Position numbers and translations under genes: made by a program. From contig JALEGO010000024.1 in NCBI GenBank assembly GCA_022763165.1, positions 1 to 32,818 on the forward strand: a stretch of DNA of 32,818 nt, in the 5' to 3' direction. Below the pieces are notes generated by a model. It searched no databases. It saw nothing but the letters and a program-made list of their open reading frames with translations, and was not told the DNA's origin. Positions 1 through 10,361 of the stretch are shown piece by piece. Position 1 is the stretch's first letter; each line of letters starts with the position of its first letter. This DNA is from Flavobacteriales bacterium. GTDB lineage: Bacteria > Bacteroidota > Bacteroidia > Flavobacteriales_G > JALEGO01.

Positions 1-3000
1 GAAGCTCAAATATTTATATTAATGATTCTAATGGTGATTTTGATGCCACAAACGGAAACGCCATAATAAATAGAGGTACTTCCACGGTGCACTTAATTGG
101 CCAAAGTGATGTTTATCTTGATGACGGCCAGGACCTTTATGACATCATTGCATATGGTGTAGCTTCAGTAATAGGAAGAAATTCAGATTTTCACAACATT
201 ACTTTTTTGGCAGAAGGATCCGTAAGTAGTGGATCCTCCTTTGTAACAAACACATACAATAAGGTGATTTTTAATGATGAAGGAAGTGCCACTGTTTGTA
301 ACCACACATTTGACACTTTAGCAATGTTAGGTGCGCCTAACAAAACTTTTACTTTCGGGGCCAACAAAACTGTAACTATTAACAACAAGTTGGAAGTAAG
401 TGATGGCACCTGTGCTCTCCCAAACACTCTAAAGTCTTCCTCCGTCTCTAGTCAAGCCACCGTCCATTATGGGCAGCCAAGCTTCACCTTCAACTATTGG
501 AATTTTGAGGATATGAATTTTACAGGCGCAAGTTGGACAGGCAATAATGTAGTGTTCGAAGATGGCAATAATACTGGTATTACACTCAATACCTTGGGGT
601 CGAATAATTATTACTGGGTTGGGAATGGAGGCAATTGGTCTGACCCAACACATTGGGCCCTGAGTAGTGGTGGGCCAGGGCAAAGTGCAACCGGATGCAT
701 CCCAACATTAAATGATAGTGTGTTTTTCGACAACAACTCCTTTTCTGTGGGCAGTCAGACGGTAACTTTGGATATTGATGGCACTTGCAAAAATATGAGC
801 TGGTTAGGAGCCACAAATAATCCGTCATTTTCTACTGGGAGTTTTGACTTGTCCATCTATGGATCAATGTACCTAATATCAAATATGAGCGTTTCAGGTT
901 CGGGACTAAACTCCGATTTCATCTTTCTATCTGCTACCGCGTCCAATTCAATAACAACCAACACTACTCATATTGGAAAAAGGGTAACATTCCAGGGTAC
1001 TGGAACATACAACCTCATTGATTCTATTTCTGCTTATCAATTTGACATTGAACAAGGAACCATCAACACAAATAATAATGCCATAAATTCTGCATTCAAC
1101 GATTTTAATATCTCCGGTTTTGCCGCATGCATTTTTAATATTGGCAGTTCTCATATATACATAAGTCACGTAAATGGAGATTTCACGAGCAGCAATGGCA
1201 GTGCTACAATTAACCCTGGAACGTCAACCATCCACTTAAAAGAAGGCAATGATATAAGCTTGAGAGATGGACAAGATCTATATGATGTAATCGCCTACAA
1301 AGTATCAACAGTATCAGGTTTGAATTCTGACTTTCATAATATTACTTTTTATGATGATGGTACGGTAAGAGCAAACTCATCCTCCGCAACCAATACCTAC
1401 AATAAAGTTATATTTTCTGAATCAGGAGATGTCGAACAGTGCCATCATACTTTTGATACCTTAGAACTTCTAGGAACACCAAACAAGACATACAGATTTG
1501 CAGCTTCAAGAACGGCCACAGTAAATAATAAACTCACCGCGAATGCCGGAACCTGTGCTTTACCAAACCTCATTAGATCAACATCTACTTCTTCGCAAGC
1601 CACACTGAATTATGGTCAAGCCAGTTTTTCATTTGACTTTTTCAACTTTGAAGACATGAACTTTGGTGGAACAGCCACATGGACAGGAAATAATGTTGTG
1701 TATGAAGATGGAAATAACTCTGGAATATCACTAAATGTTTTGGGTTCAAACAATTATTATTGGGTTGGGAATACAGGAAACTGGTCGGACCCCACGCATT
1801 GGGCGCTAAGCAGTGGGGGTGCTGGTCAAAGCGCAACAGGTTGCATCCCGACCCTTAATGACAGTGTCTTCTTCGACAATAACTCATTCTCATTGAACAA
1901 CCAAGTGGTCACTTTAGATATAGATGGAGTTTGTAAAAATATGAGCTGGCTTGGAGCCACGAATAACCCCCAGTTTTCCACAGGCTCCTTTGATCTATCT
2001 ATCTATGGTTCACTTTATTTTGTTGCAAACATGTCTATAAGTGGCTCAGGAAGTAATTCTGATTTCTTTTTGCTTTCGAGTACAGCAAATAACACCATTA
2101 CTTCAAATACTACATATATTGGCAAGAGGCTGACTTTCGATGGCACAGGAACGTACAACATAAGTGATTCACTGTCAGCCTACCAACTAGATCTGGAAAA
2201 CGGAATATTAAATCTAAACAACCCAATAAATATGGAGTATAGAGACTTTGATGTTTCAGGCAGTAACGCTTGTACACTGAATATGGGCTCTTCAAAGATT
2301 TATATAAGCAACTCAAATGGAGATCTCGAAATAACAAACGGTAACTCTATTATTAATGAGGGAACCTCTACAGTTTATCTTCTGAACAGCAGTGGTGTTA
2401 CAGTATCTGCTGATGGGAAAGACCTTTATGATGTTATTGCCTACGAAAACTCAACTGTACGGGGTAGAAATTCCACTTTTCACAATATAACCTTCTACGG
2501 TGAAGGCGAAATTTCTTCTAACAGCTCACTTTCAACCAACATCTTTAATAAAGTTATTTTTTACGAGAACGGTGGTGTTTCCCTTTGCAACCACACAATC
2601 GACACTCTGCTTTTCCTTGGAAACGGACTTGCTTATGAAGCAAAATTTGTTGCGGGAAGAGTTATCACCATCAACGATACACTAGGTTTTGAAGCAAATG
2701 GTTGTTTCAGGCCATCGATTTCTCCCTACTCAGGAACCGCAACAATCACTATGGGCGCAGGAGCCTCAAATATTGATGATGACTTTCTTAATATTCAAAA
2801 CATGACCATCACAGGCTCTGGAACTTATAACCTAGGTTCAAACAGCTCTGATTTGGGCGGAAACACAGGGTGGACATTTACTGGCCCCACATATACTACT
2901 ACCAACGGAAAAAATTACTATTGCCTATACGGAGCTCCTGGAGTTTGGCTGAAATCCGTAAATCATGAATTTGCTTCTTCATTCATATGGAGCACAGGCG

Positions 3001-4604
3001 CCACCATTGACTCCATAAATGTTACTTCACCGACCATAGAATGGGTTGATAATAATTATGGCGTGAATTGTATTGCCAGAGATTCATTCTTTATCGGAAA
3101 CGGTAACCCTGCCGGTAATGTCAATCTAAACTTTACACAAAGTGCAGATAGCAACTGGCAATTTTGTTCGAACTGGGAGAATTTTGATATCCCTGATCAA
3201 CTTACAGATGTTATTATTCCAACAGGGAGAACAGCTTATATCGGTGACAATGTTCAAGCGTATTGTGATAATTTAACGATTCAGAATGGAGCCGTTCTCA
3301 GGATAGGAGGGGGTAAACTTCACATTTACGGAGACATAACAAACAATGGAACAATCATCCACTCCTCTGACTCGGTAATTATAATGGGTGATGATAACGC
3401 AACGGTATCGGGCACAAGCACGACCACCTTTTTAAACTTGTATATAGAAAAAACAGATGGTGATGACACTCTAAAACTTAATACGGGAATAGGTATTGAC
3501 AATGAAATGAAATTTACAACAGGAATTGTCAGCACTACAAGCGCTAACTATGTAACATTTAATAGTGCTTCAAGCTGCGATGGAGGTAATGCAGACTCAT
3601 ATATTTCAGGGCCGGTCCGTAAGATTGGAAGTGCCGACTTTGTTTTTCCAACTGGGCATCTTGGTAAGTGGGCCAGAATAGGTATATCGGATCTTGTCAG
3701 CTCCAACACCTTCGAAGCCGAATACAAACGAGAAACTTTTGGTGACAACTCTGTAGATGTTTCCCTAAACAATGTGAGTCTTTCAGAGTATTGGAATTTG
3801 AATAAGATTTCTGGGTCTTCTGGTGCCAAGGTTACCTTATATTGGGAAGACAATGGTTTTAGTGGAATTACTTCTATTGGCTCTGCAGATTTGGTGGTCG
3901 CACATTATGATGGATCGGATTGGGAAAGTTATGGAAACACGGCCGCTACTGGCATGGCAACAGGCTCAGTTACTTCCGCGTATTACACCGACTTTTCGCC
4001 CTTTAAATTTGGGTCCCCTTCTGGCGTAAATCCTTTGCCTGTTGAGCTGGTAGCTTTTGATGTTCAACTATTCAACGACAACAATGCTCTTATTACCTGG
4101 ACAACCGCCAGTGAGTCTAACACTGATTACTTCACAATAGAAAAAACAACAGACTTCCAAGAAACCCTGTCCATAGATACAGTCAAAGCGCAAGGGAATA
4201 GTTCCGTCTTCGTTGAGTATAAAACAAAAGACTTCGATTTAACGCAGAACACTTGCTATTACAGGTTAAAAATGGTTGACAAAAATGGGGAGTATAACCA
4301 TTCTTCATGGGCCAGTGTCACCGTGTCAAATACATCTAATGATAATATTACCTTTACGGTTTTCCCAAATCCATTACAAGAAGGCCCCATAACGGTTCAT
4401 AGCAATGCTTTTGATAACAAGGAGGTTCTCATTGTCGTTCAAGATGTATCAGGAAAAGAATACTTTTCGAAAGTGTACATGCAGAATCATAGTGAAGAAA
4501 TAAACATCGCGATTGACCCACGTCAAAAACTATCTCCAGGCATATATATTATTACGGGAACCTCAGATAACGCCATAATGCGTCAAAGAGTCGTAGTCAA
4601 GTAA
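1..4604 (+). CDS. Large secreted repeat protein with T9SS type-A C-terminal sorting domain (5' end outside window)
   Basis: The frame is open from base 3 through the listed 87..4604 ORF. The upstream codons read SSNIYINDSNGDFDATNGNAIINRGTSTVHL, matching internal repeats (GSSHIYISHVNGDF...GTSTIHL), so the GTG at 87 is internal. The C-terminus 'FPNPLQEGPITV...LSPGIYIITGTSDNAIMRQRVVVK' is a typical T9SS type-A signal. Confidence 0.9.
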   Translation, partial: SSNIYINDSNGDFDATNGNAIINRGTSTVHLIGQSDVYLDDGQDLYDIIAYGVASVIGRNSDFHNITFLAEGSVSSGSSFVTNTYNKVIFNDEGSATVCNHTFDTLAMLGAPNKTFTFGANKTVTINNKLEVSDGTCALPNTLKSSSVSSQATVHYGQPSFTFNYWNFEDMNFTGASWTGNNVVFEDGNNTGITLNTLGSNNYYWVGNGGNWSDPTHWALSSGGPGQSATGCIPTLNDSVFFDNNSFSVGSQTVTLDIDGTCKNMSWLGATNNPSFSTGSFDLSIYGSMYLISNMSVSGSGLNSDFIFLSATASNSITTNTTHIGKRVTFQGTGTYNLIDSISAYQFDIEQGTINTNNNAINSAFNDFNISGFAACIFNIGSSHIYISHVNGDFTSSNGSATINPGTSTIHLKEGNDISLRDGQDLYDVIAYKVSTVSGLNSDFHNITFYDDGTVRANSSSATNTYNKVIFSESGDVEQCHHTFDTLELLGTPNKTYRFAASRTATVNNKLTANAGTCALPNLIRSTSTSSQATLNYGQASFSFDFFNFEDMNFGGTATWTGNNVVYEDGNNSGISLNVLGSNNYYWVGNTGNWSDPTHWALSSGGAGQSATGCIPTLNDSVFFDNNSFSLNNQVVTLDIDGVCKNMSWLGATNNPQFSTGSFDLSIYGSLYFVANMSISGSGSNSDFFLLSSTANNTITSNTTYIGKRLTFDGTGTYNISDSLSAYQLDLENGILNLNNPINMEYRDFDVSGSNACTLNMGSSKIYISNSNGDLEITNGNSIINEGTSTVYLLNSSGVTVSADGKDLYDVIAYENSTVRGRNSTFHNITFYGEGEISSNSSLSTNIFNKVIFYENGGVSLCNHTIDTLLFLGNGLAYEAKFVAGRVITINDTLGFEANGCFRPSISPYSGTATITMGAGASNIDDDFLNIQNMTITGSGTYNLGSNSSDLGGNTGWTFTGPTYTTTNGKNYYCLYGAPGVWLKSVNHEFASSFIWSTGATIDSINVTSPTIEWVDNNYGVNCIARDSFFIGNGNPAGNVNLNFTQSADSNWQFCSNWENFDIPDQLTDVIIPTGRTAYIGDNVQAYCDNLTIQNGAVLRIGGGKLHIYGDITNNGTIIHSSDSVIIMGDDNATVSGTSTTTFLNLYIEKTDGDDTLKLNTGIGIDNEMKFTTGIVSTTSANYVTFNSASSCDGGNADSYISGPVRKIGSADFVFPTGHLGKWARIGISDLVSSNTFEAEYKRETFGDNSVDVSLNNVSLSEYWNLNKISGSSGAKVTLYWEDNGFSGITSIGSADLVVAHYDGSDWESYGNTAATGMATGSVTSAYYTDFSPFKFGSPSGVNPLPVELVAFDVQLFNDNNALITWTTASESNTDYFTIEKTTDFQETLSIDTVKAQGNSSVFVEYKTKDFDLTQNTCYYRLKMVDKNGEYNHSSWASVTVSNTSNDNITFTVFPNPLQEGPITVHSNAFDNKEVLIVVQDVSGKEYFSKVYMQNHSEEINIAIDPRQKLSPGIYIITGTSDNAIMRQRVVVK
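123..2690 (+). repeat. Long in-frame repeat, period ~1143-1146 bp (~382 aa): two full copies plus a partial third
   Basis: 'D-G-[QK]-D-L-Y-D-[VI]-I-A-Y' occurs at 123, 1266 and 2412. 'LGSNNYYWVGN' starts at 594 and 1740 (1146 bp apart). Confidence 0.9.
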
Positions 4605-4639
4605 TTATGTTTAACGAGCCGATAACGTATATTTGTTGA

Positions 4640-5254
4640 ATGTCTTTCATTCAAGGGTTCATTGTTGGTTTGGGTATGGTGATTTTTATTGGCCCGGTGT
4701 TCTTTACCCTTTTAAAAGGAACGCTAAATTATGGAAGGTTGGCGGGTTGGGCCGTTGCCTTCGGTATTTTTATCAGCGATGTTGTTTGTGTAGGCATTTG
4801 TTATGCTGGGGCTGCTCCCTTTTTCAAAAACCCAAATAATCAATTTTGGATTGCAATTGTAGGCGCTGTTATTCTATTGGCTATGGGAATTAACTACTTA
4901 ATCAGTTCAAAACCTAAAATGGGCAAGGAACTAAAAGTAAAGTCTAAGGAGTTCTTATCATTTTTTATTAAAGGGTATCTGGTAAATTTTGTAAACCCCT
5001 TTGTTTTTCTTGTGTGGATTAGTGTTATAGCCTTCGCTGAAGAGGATTATGGCAATTCGACAGACCTTCTTTTGTTCTTATCTGCTGCTCTTTTGGCAAT
5101 TCTATTCACTGATACCCTAAAAGTCTTTTTTGCTCATAAGCTCAAAAAATTCATCAAAGAAAATTTTTTGCTGAAAGTGTATAAAGTTATTGGTATCATC
5201 ATGCTGATTTTTGGTCTGAGGCTGGTTTGGTTCGCAATTCAATCCATGAACTAA
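4640..5254 (+). CDS. LysE-type amino-acid exporter/translocator
   Basis: 204 aa with multiple hydrophobic segments. N-term 'GFIVGLGMVIFIGPVFFTLLKGTLNYGR' and 'FVNPFVFLVWI' are LysE/RhtB-like. Confidence 0.8.
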   Translation: MSFIQGFIVGLGMVIFIGPVFFTLLKGTLNYGRLAGWAVAFGIFISDVVCVGICYAGAAPFFKNPNNQFWIAIVGAVILLAMGINYLISSKPKMGKELKVKSKEFLSFFIKGYLVNFVNPFVFLVWISVIAFAEEDYGNSTDLLLFLSAALLAILFTDTLKVFFAHKLKKFIKENFLLKVYKVIGIIMLIFGLRLVWFAIQSMN

Positions 5255-5257
5255 AGC

Positions 5258-6178
5258 CTAAAAGGGGAGCTTATTGAGGTCCACATTCCCGCCACTCAAA
5301 ATCAAGCCAATTCTTTTCCCTGCAAACTTCTCCTTATTGTTCATTACAGCAGCCAATACCGTTGCACTGGATGGTTCCACTACAATTTTCAGCGTTGCCC
5401 ATATCAATTTCATTGACGAAATGATTTGTTCTTCAGAGACCAGTAAGATTTCTTTGATGTGCTCTTGAATGATTGGAAAATTGACATTTCCAAGGTTCGT
5501 CCTTAATCCATCAGCTATGGTGTTAACAGATTCGTTTCTTTCAATTATTCCTGTTTGCAAAGATCTGAAGGCATCATCGGCTTCCATTGGCTCTGCTCCG
5601 TAGACATCAGCTCCTTTTAGCTCTTGCATAGCCAAACAGGTTCCTGCCACCAGTCCTCCACCACCAACTGGCGTGATGATACAATCTAAGCCCTGAACTT
5701 TCGTATAGAGTTCATAGGCACAGGTTCCTTGACCGTAAATGACTTCTATCTGATTTGAAGGATGCAGTTCATTTGCTTTTGTCAAATCTTGTATCTCCGA
5801 CATTTTAGATTCTCTGGCCTCGATTGATGATTCACAGTCGTAGATTTTAGCTCCATATCCAAGCGTTGCGCTCCTCTTTGCTTCAGGAGCATTTCGTGGC
5901 ATAACAATATGGGAAACGATCTCATTCAGTTTTGCCGCTAAGGCAACGGCTTGGGCAAAATTGCCTGAGGAATGTGTGACAACTCCTTTGTTCCGTTCTT
6001 CTTGATTTAAGGTGAGGATAGCGTTGGTTGCTCCTCGAATTTTAAATGATCCTGTTTTTTGAAAATTCTCGCACTTAAAGAAAAGGGTTGCTTTGGTAAG
6101 ATCATTTATTCGTCTTGACGTAAGTATTGGACTTTGGTGAATAAATGGTTGTATTCTTTGCAATACTTCTGCGATCAT
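5258..6178 (-). CDS. PLP-dependent threonine/serine dehydratase
   Basis: 'KCENFQKTGSFKIRGA' (PLP lysine motif), 'SSGNFAQAVALAAK', 'GGGGLVAGTCLA' and 'LSGGNVDL' are typical of threonine/serine ammonia-lyase. Confidence 0.9.
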   Translation of the reverse strand: MIAEVLQRIQPFIHQSPILTSRRINDLTKATLFFKCENFQKTGSFKIRGATNAILTLNQEERNKGVVTHSSGNFAQAVALAAKLNEIVSHIVMPRNAPEAKRSATLGYGAKIYDCESSIEARESKMSEIQDLTKANELHPSNQIEVIYGQGTCAYELYTKVQGLDCIITPVGGGGLVAGTCLAMQELKGADVYGAEPMEADDAFRSLQTGIIERNESVNTIADGLRTNLGNVNFPIIQEHIKEILLVSEEQIISSMKLIWATLKIVVEPSSATVLAAVMNNKEKFAGKRIGLILSGGNVDLNKLPF

Positions 6179-6272
6179 TATTTACGTCTTTACAATCCTT
6201 TTGCCAAATGTAAGAAGTAGTTAGGGATAAAGATAAGAAGTATTGAGTTTTAAGCCTTAAACTATGACGGGG

Positions 6273-7682
6273 TTACTCTCCCAAGTTCTTAAAGGTTAAA
6301 AAAGCCCATGCCGTTTGAAAGAATATTTTGGCATCCAACCAAACAGACCAATTTTTAACATAAAAGAGGTCCATTCGCACACGGTGTTCCATTCTTCGAA
6401 TGTTTTTTGTTTCTCCGCGGTAACCTTTGATTTGTGCAAGTCCTGTAATCCCAGGCTTTACCCAGTGCCTAAATGTGAACGGTCTAATAAGTTCACTGTA
6501 TTCTTCGGTATGTTTACACATATGCGGTCTTGGGCCAACAATTGACATACTACCGGAAAGAACGTTGATAAATTGAGGGAGTTCATCCAAACTCGTTTTT
6601 CGTAAAACATGGCCAATTGATGTAATCCTGTCATCTCCTTTCTCGGCCTGTTTGTGATCAGCATCCTCATTTACACGCATTGTTCTAAACTTCAAACAGC
6701 TAAAAACTTTTCCGTTTAAGCCCGTCCTTTTTTGCTTAAAAAATACGGGGCCTCTGCTGTTTAACTTGATGATAAGTCCTATAAGTGGGAATAGCCAAGA
6801 GGCAATACAAATCAAAAAGAAACTTGATAGTATTATATCTACTGCTCTTTTCATTAATAATGAAAGCACTTGCTCTCCAGATCTTTCGGCCAAGGACAGT
6901 GTTGGTGTTTCACCAAAATAGTCTATTTCCAGCCTGTAGGTCTCGTCATACAAGGATTGAAGTCCTTTTTGAATGAAATGAACTTTAATACTATTCAATT
7001 CGCAGAAGCGTAAAAAATAGTTCAGCTCAACTTTTGTAAACAGGTCGATATTCACATAGACATAGTCAATGCCGAAGTTTGCTAAATCTTTGCAAATTTC
7101 TCCAAAATCATATGTGTAAGAACCGTTCTCTTCTTCAACTTCATATTTATGCTTTATCTTAAAACCATATTCTGGGTGTTTGGAGGCTTCCTCTGCCAAA
7201 TCATCAATGGCTTCTTTTCCCGAAATAATGGATATTTTTCTGTAATTAAATCCCTTTCTTCTTATGTCTTCTAAGAGCTGCTTTGCGGCTGTTCTGTTCA
7301 ATAGACCTAAGAACAAAAAAGCCGAGAACGAACTGATGAAATAAAATTTTGAAAATGAAAAGTCGAAAATGTAGAGTGTTAATCCTACTACAAGAAAAGA
7401 CTTTATCCATTTTTCCAAAAACTCTTTAACGGACTCCCATTTTGTGGCCTTTCTCCTATTTCCGGTTCTTTGCTTAGAAACATACAGTTTGGTGACCATT
7501 GCCCAGCTGATTAGCAATATTGCTGAGAAGGCTAAAACTGTCTTATTTGAAATGGGATTGTTGAGCTGTGAAAAAGTCCATTTACACACGATTATTGAGA
7601 AAATAATCGACCAGAAATCGGTGAACAGAAAGATGTACTTGTCTTTCTTTAGAATAAAATATTTCTGCAATGTGCTGATCAT
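6273..7682 (-). CDS. Undecaprenyl-phosphate sugar phosphotransferase (exopolysaccharide initiating glycosyltransferase)
   Basis: N-terminal TM segments, then 'KRAVDIILSS...GPVFFKQKRTGLNGKVFSCLKFRTMRVN...LRKTSLDELPQFINVLSGSMSIVGPRPH...VKPGITGLAQIKGYRG', the bacterial sugar transferase signature. Confidence 0.93.
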   Translation of the reverse strand: MISTLQKYFILKKDKYIFLFTDFWSIIFSIIVCKWTFSQLNNPISNKTVLAFSAILLISWAMVTKLYVSKQRTGNRRKATKWESVKEFLEKWIKSFLVVGLTLYIFDFSFSKFYFISSFSAFLFLGLLNRTAAKQLLEDIRRKGFNYRKISIISGKEAIDDLAEEASKHPEYGFKIKHKYEVEEENGSYTYDFGEICKDLANFGIDYVYVNIDLFTKVELNYFLRFCELNSIKVHFIQKGLQSLYDETYRLEIDYFGETPTLSLAERSGEQVLSLLMKRAVDIILSSFFLICIASWLFPLIGLIIKLNSRGPVFFKQKRTGLNGKVFSCLKFRTMRVNEDADHKQAEKGDDRITSIGHVLRKTSLDELPQFINVLSGSMSIVGPRPHMCKHTEEYSELIRPFTFRHWVKPGITGLAQIKGYRGETKNIRRMEHRVRMDLFYVKNWSVWLDAKIFFQTAWAFLTFKNLGE

Positions 7683-7788
7683 GGAGTTGAAATAAATGTG
7701 AGTTTTTGTTGTTTCAGTGCAAATTTAATTTTATAAGGTATACCAACCAAAAATATTTCTTACCCTATCACTGTTCAAATCTTGGGCC

Positions 7789-7835
7789 AAAAAAGTAAGG
7801 CTGTCTTAAACTTAGGTTTAAATTAACAGCCTTAC
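7789..7835 (-). terminator. Rho-independent terminator downstream of the 7853..9859 gene
   Basis: Stem arms gtaaggctgt (7795-7804) and acagccttac (7826-7835), with inner arms ttaaac/gtttaa (7806-7811/7816-7821). A T6 run follows on the minus strand. Confidence 0.85.
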
Positions 7836-7852
7836 TGCCACCGTATGTGAAA

Positions 7853-9859
7853 TTATTTTAATCGAAATCGAAGACCAGCTTGCGCCCCGAAGTTTGTTCG
7901 TCTATTATTTACAACAGACATGTAGGTTGCGCTTTTGATATCCATTGCAAACCTTGGTCTTAAGAAGACTGAAAGTTTCTTACCTACTGGCATTTCCGCT
8001 GTTGCAAAAAGTGAAAGTCCGTAAAGTTGGTCTTCAATTTCCAGCGTTTCAAGATCATCAAAGGTATTTGATTCAAACTCGGTGCTAATTGTCCCTTCAA
8101 AATTCGAATCCATAAGAAACCTTCCATAAATTGAGGCTCCAAGGCCAAAATTGACCGCTTTCAGCTTTTGTTGATAGGTAATGCTCAGAGGAATTGTTAC
8201 ATATTTAAAGCTGTAGAATAAATCCACATCAACAGGCATCTCAAACTCATAATCCCAGGGAATGTCTTCATCATCATCGAAGTCCTCAAACACGTAGTCC
8301 TCAATCGTGCCTTCAATAGGCTCATATGAAGTAATTACATCGCCTTGAGAAGTGGTAAACTCAATTTCGTCCTCAAAGTATAACACATTTACTTCATAGT
8401 CCTCGGCAGCAAAAGATCGTTCCCAAAAATTGATGTTGGCTCCTACTCCAATCAACCAGTTATCATTCACTTCGAATTTTACATTTCCTCCATAAGACCA
8501 TGTAAATGCACTAGTCTCGTGATCTTTGAAGAATTGAGGATCAATGTCAGGATCATTAGCGCTAAGTTGTTGACCGTTGTGGTTGATACCACCAAATGCC
8601 TCTAAAGATATTCTGGATAAAAATTCGGCACTTGACTGTTCTATATTGTTGGGGTCACTCAAGGGGTTTGTATCAAGAAGAGGGTTTTTCTTATTTTTCT
8701 TATTCTTCTCCTGGTTGGGGTTTTCCGGATCATCAGGCACCTCCGCTGAGGGAGTTTCATTCACCACAACATCTACTTCTGAATTCATCGCTAGTTCATC
8801 ATCCTTTTCACCCATTTGTTGGTCTGATTTATCAGATAAATCTGGGGATGTTGGTTTCGGTTCATTCATATTGCTGACGGGTTCCGATTCAGTTGTATTT
8901 GCTTTAGGCAATGTCTCACTAACTATATTTTCTGTTACTTCAGGGTTCATGTTCGACTCGCTTAGGTCATTTACGATTTGATTCTTTTCATTCAGCTCCG
9001 CATCGGTTTTATTGTTTGCCTTCGCATTTTTCAAATCGTCATTTGGAATATCCTGAGCGTTTAAGTCCTCAGCTTTCTCTTCTAAATCTATTGCATCCAA
9101 ATCCCTCTGAATTTGATCCATCTCTTGCGGCTGGGCATCTGTTGCCTCACTCAAATCTCCATTGGTAAGTTCCTGTGCGTCTTGTGGTGCAGAAATGTCA
9201 TTTGTCTGTTCATTTTTTGGACTTGCTTCAGCCTTTTGAGGCGTTACCACACTTTTAGCAGCAGCAACATTCAGATCCTTTGGAGGCTTACTATTTCTGC
9301 TATTAGCCTTATTTGGTTTTGTAATGTTATTAGCGTTTTGATTTTCTACTTCTTTCAAATGACTTTGGTTGATTTCTTTATCATTTTCAGAGGAATCAAT
9401 ACGCTCATCGCCAACACTCTTTTCCTCCTTCTTTTGAACGGTAGTATATTTATCCTCAGGTGTTTTTTGATCCATTGAGTGGGGCTCATTCTCTTGAGCA
9501 AAGTCATGTGCTGTGCTAGGGACTTTTTGTGGATTGTTCTTTGGTTCTGATTCGCTTTCAATTACTTCTTCTGTTACAAGATTGTTTTCTTGAGTAGGCT
9601 CATTTTGAAAAACGAAAATATAAGACAGGACGCTACCCACAATGATAGCTGAACTTATGAATATAGCTAGGCCTTTTCCAAGCGCTAACTTACCTCCAAC
9701 AGAAGCACCATTAACCCCAGCACCTGAACTTGAACCTCCAGCAGCAGAAGTGCTTGAGTCTATACCCGCCCAGAGCCCATCTGGCACATTGACTTCATCG
9801 CCAGAAAGCTTATTTCTAAACAATTCATCAAACTCGTTATCCTGTAAATCTTTGTTCAT
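7853..9859 (-). CDS. Envelope protein: short cytoplasmic N-terminus, one TM helix, ~320-aa acidic low-complexity linker, C-terminal outer-membrane beta-barrel domain
   Basis: N-term 'NEFDELFRNKLSGDEVNVPDGLWAGID' resembles proteins encoded beside Bacteroidota ECF sigma factors. TM 'LAIFISSAIIVGSVLSYIFVF'; D/E/N/K/S-rich middle; C-term 'ISLEAFGGINHN...GLRFRLK' is barrel-like with alternating residues. Confidence 0.75.
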   Translation of the reverse strand: MNKDLQDNEFDELFRNKLSGDEVNVPDGLWAGIDSSTSAAGGSSSGAGVNGASVGGKLALGKGLAIFISSAIIVGSVLSYIFVFQNEPTQENNLVTEEVIESESEPKNNPQKVPSTAHDFAQENEPHSMDQKTPEDKYTTVQKKEEKSVGDERIDSSENDKEINQSHLKEVENQNANNITKPNKANSRNSKPPKDLNVAAAKSVVTPQKAEASPKNEQTNDISAPQDAQELTNGDLSEATDAQPQEMDQIQRDLDAIDLEEKAEDLNAQDIPNDDLKNAKANNKTDAELNEKNQIVNDLSESNMNPEVTENIVSETLPKANTTESEPVSNMNEPKPTSPDLSDKSDQQMGEKDDELAMNSEVDVVVNETPSAEVPDDPENPNQEKNKKNKKNPLLDTNPLSDPNNIEQSSAEFLSRISLEAFGGINHNGQQLSANDPDIDPQFFKDHETSAFTWSYGGNVKFEVNDNWLIGVGANINFWERSFAAEDYEVNVLYFEDEIEFTTSQGDVITSYEPIEGTIEDYVFEDFDDDEDIPWDYEFEMPVDVDLFYSFKYVTIPLSITYQQKLKAVNFGLGASIYGRFLMDSNFEGTISTEFESNTFDDLETLEIEDQLYGLSLFATAEMPVGKKLSVFLRPRFAMDIKSATYMSVVNNRRTNFGAQAGLRFRLK

Positions 9860-10361
9860 CTAATTCATTTATTGTTTTTTGAGAATTTGAAATTCTCTGC
9901 TTCAAAAGTTTCCTTGCATCATGTAATTGAGATTTAGAAGTTCCTAAAGAAATGTTTAACATTTCAGCTATTTCTTTGTGCGAATACCCCTCGATGGCAT
10001 ATAAATTGAAGACTGTTCTTGCCCCCGAAGGCAATTTTGCAATCTGCCCTTTTATTTCTTCCACACTTAGGGCCTCGATAGCATTCCCATCTAAGCTTGC
10101 TTTGTGCGATGCACTTTCTTCTATGTTCGTGGTATTTTCCAAGTTTTTATTCTTCTTAAGACTTTGAACACATGCATTGACAAAAATCCTTTTAATCCAT
10201 CCTGGCAAAGCCTCAGGTTTTTTTAGTTGTTCGATATTCTTGTAAACTGCAAAAAAACCATCTTGAAAAGCATCATTTGCTTGGTCTTTATCATTTAAAT
10301 ATCGTAAACATATACTATACATTTGCCTAGAGTATCTGTCATATAACTCCCTTTTTGCCAA
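9837..10361 (-). CDS. ECF-family RNA polymerase sigma factor (true start probably upstream of 10361)
   Basis: 'LYDRYSRQMYSICLRYLNDKDQANDAFQDGFFAVYKNIEQ' (region 2) and 'GARTVFNLYAIEGYSHKEIAEMLNISLGTSKSQLHDARKLLK' (region 4). Confidence 0.92.
   Translation of the reverse strand: MAKRELYDRYSRQMYSICLRYLNDKDQANDAFQDGFFAVYKNIEQLKKPEALPGWIKRIFVNACVQSLKKNKNLENTTNIEESASHKASLDGNAIEALSVEEIKGQIAKLPSGARTVFNLYAIEGYSHKEIAEMLNISLGTSKSQLHDARKLLKQRISNSQKTINELDEQRFTG

Noticed and set aside
191-2337. Antisense ORFs inside the first repeat gene (191..427, 429..683, 586..828 and others)
   Set aside because: Compositionally odd, low-complexity translations fully inside a strongly supported CDS; they recur because the underlying DNA is repetitive.
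5250-5262. LysE and dehydratase genes ending 3 nt apart in convergent orientation
   Set aside because: Tight convergent ends are common in compact bacterial genomes; no additional signal seen.
8577-9561. Overlapping ORFs opposite or out of frame in the acidic linker region (8577..8981, 8596..8877, 9113..9478, 9355..9561)
   Set aside because: Low-complexity artefacts of the repetitive D/E/N/K/S codons of the 7853..9859 gene.
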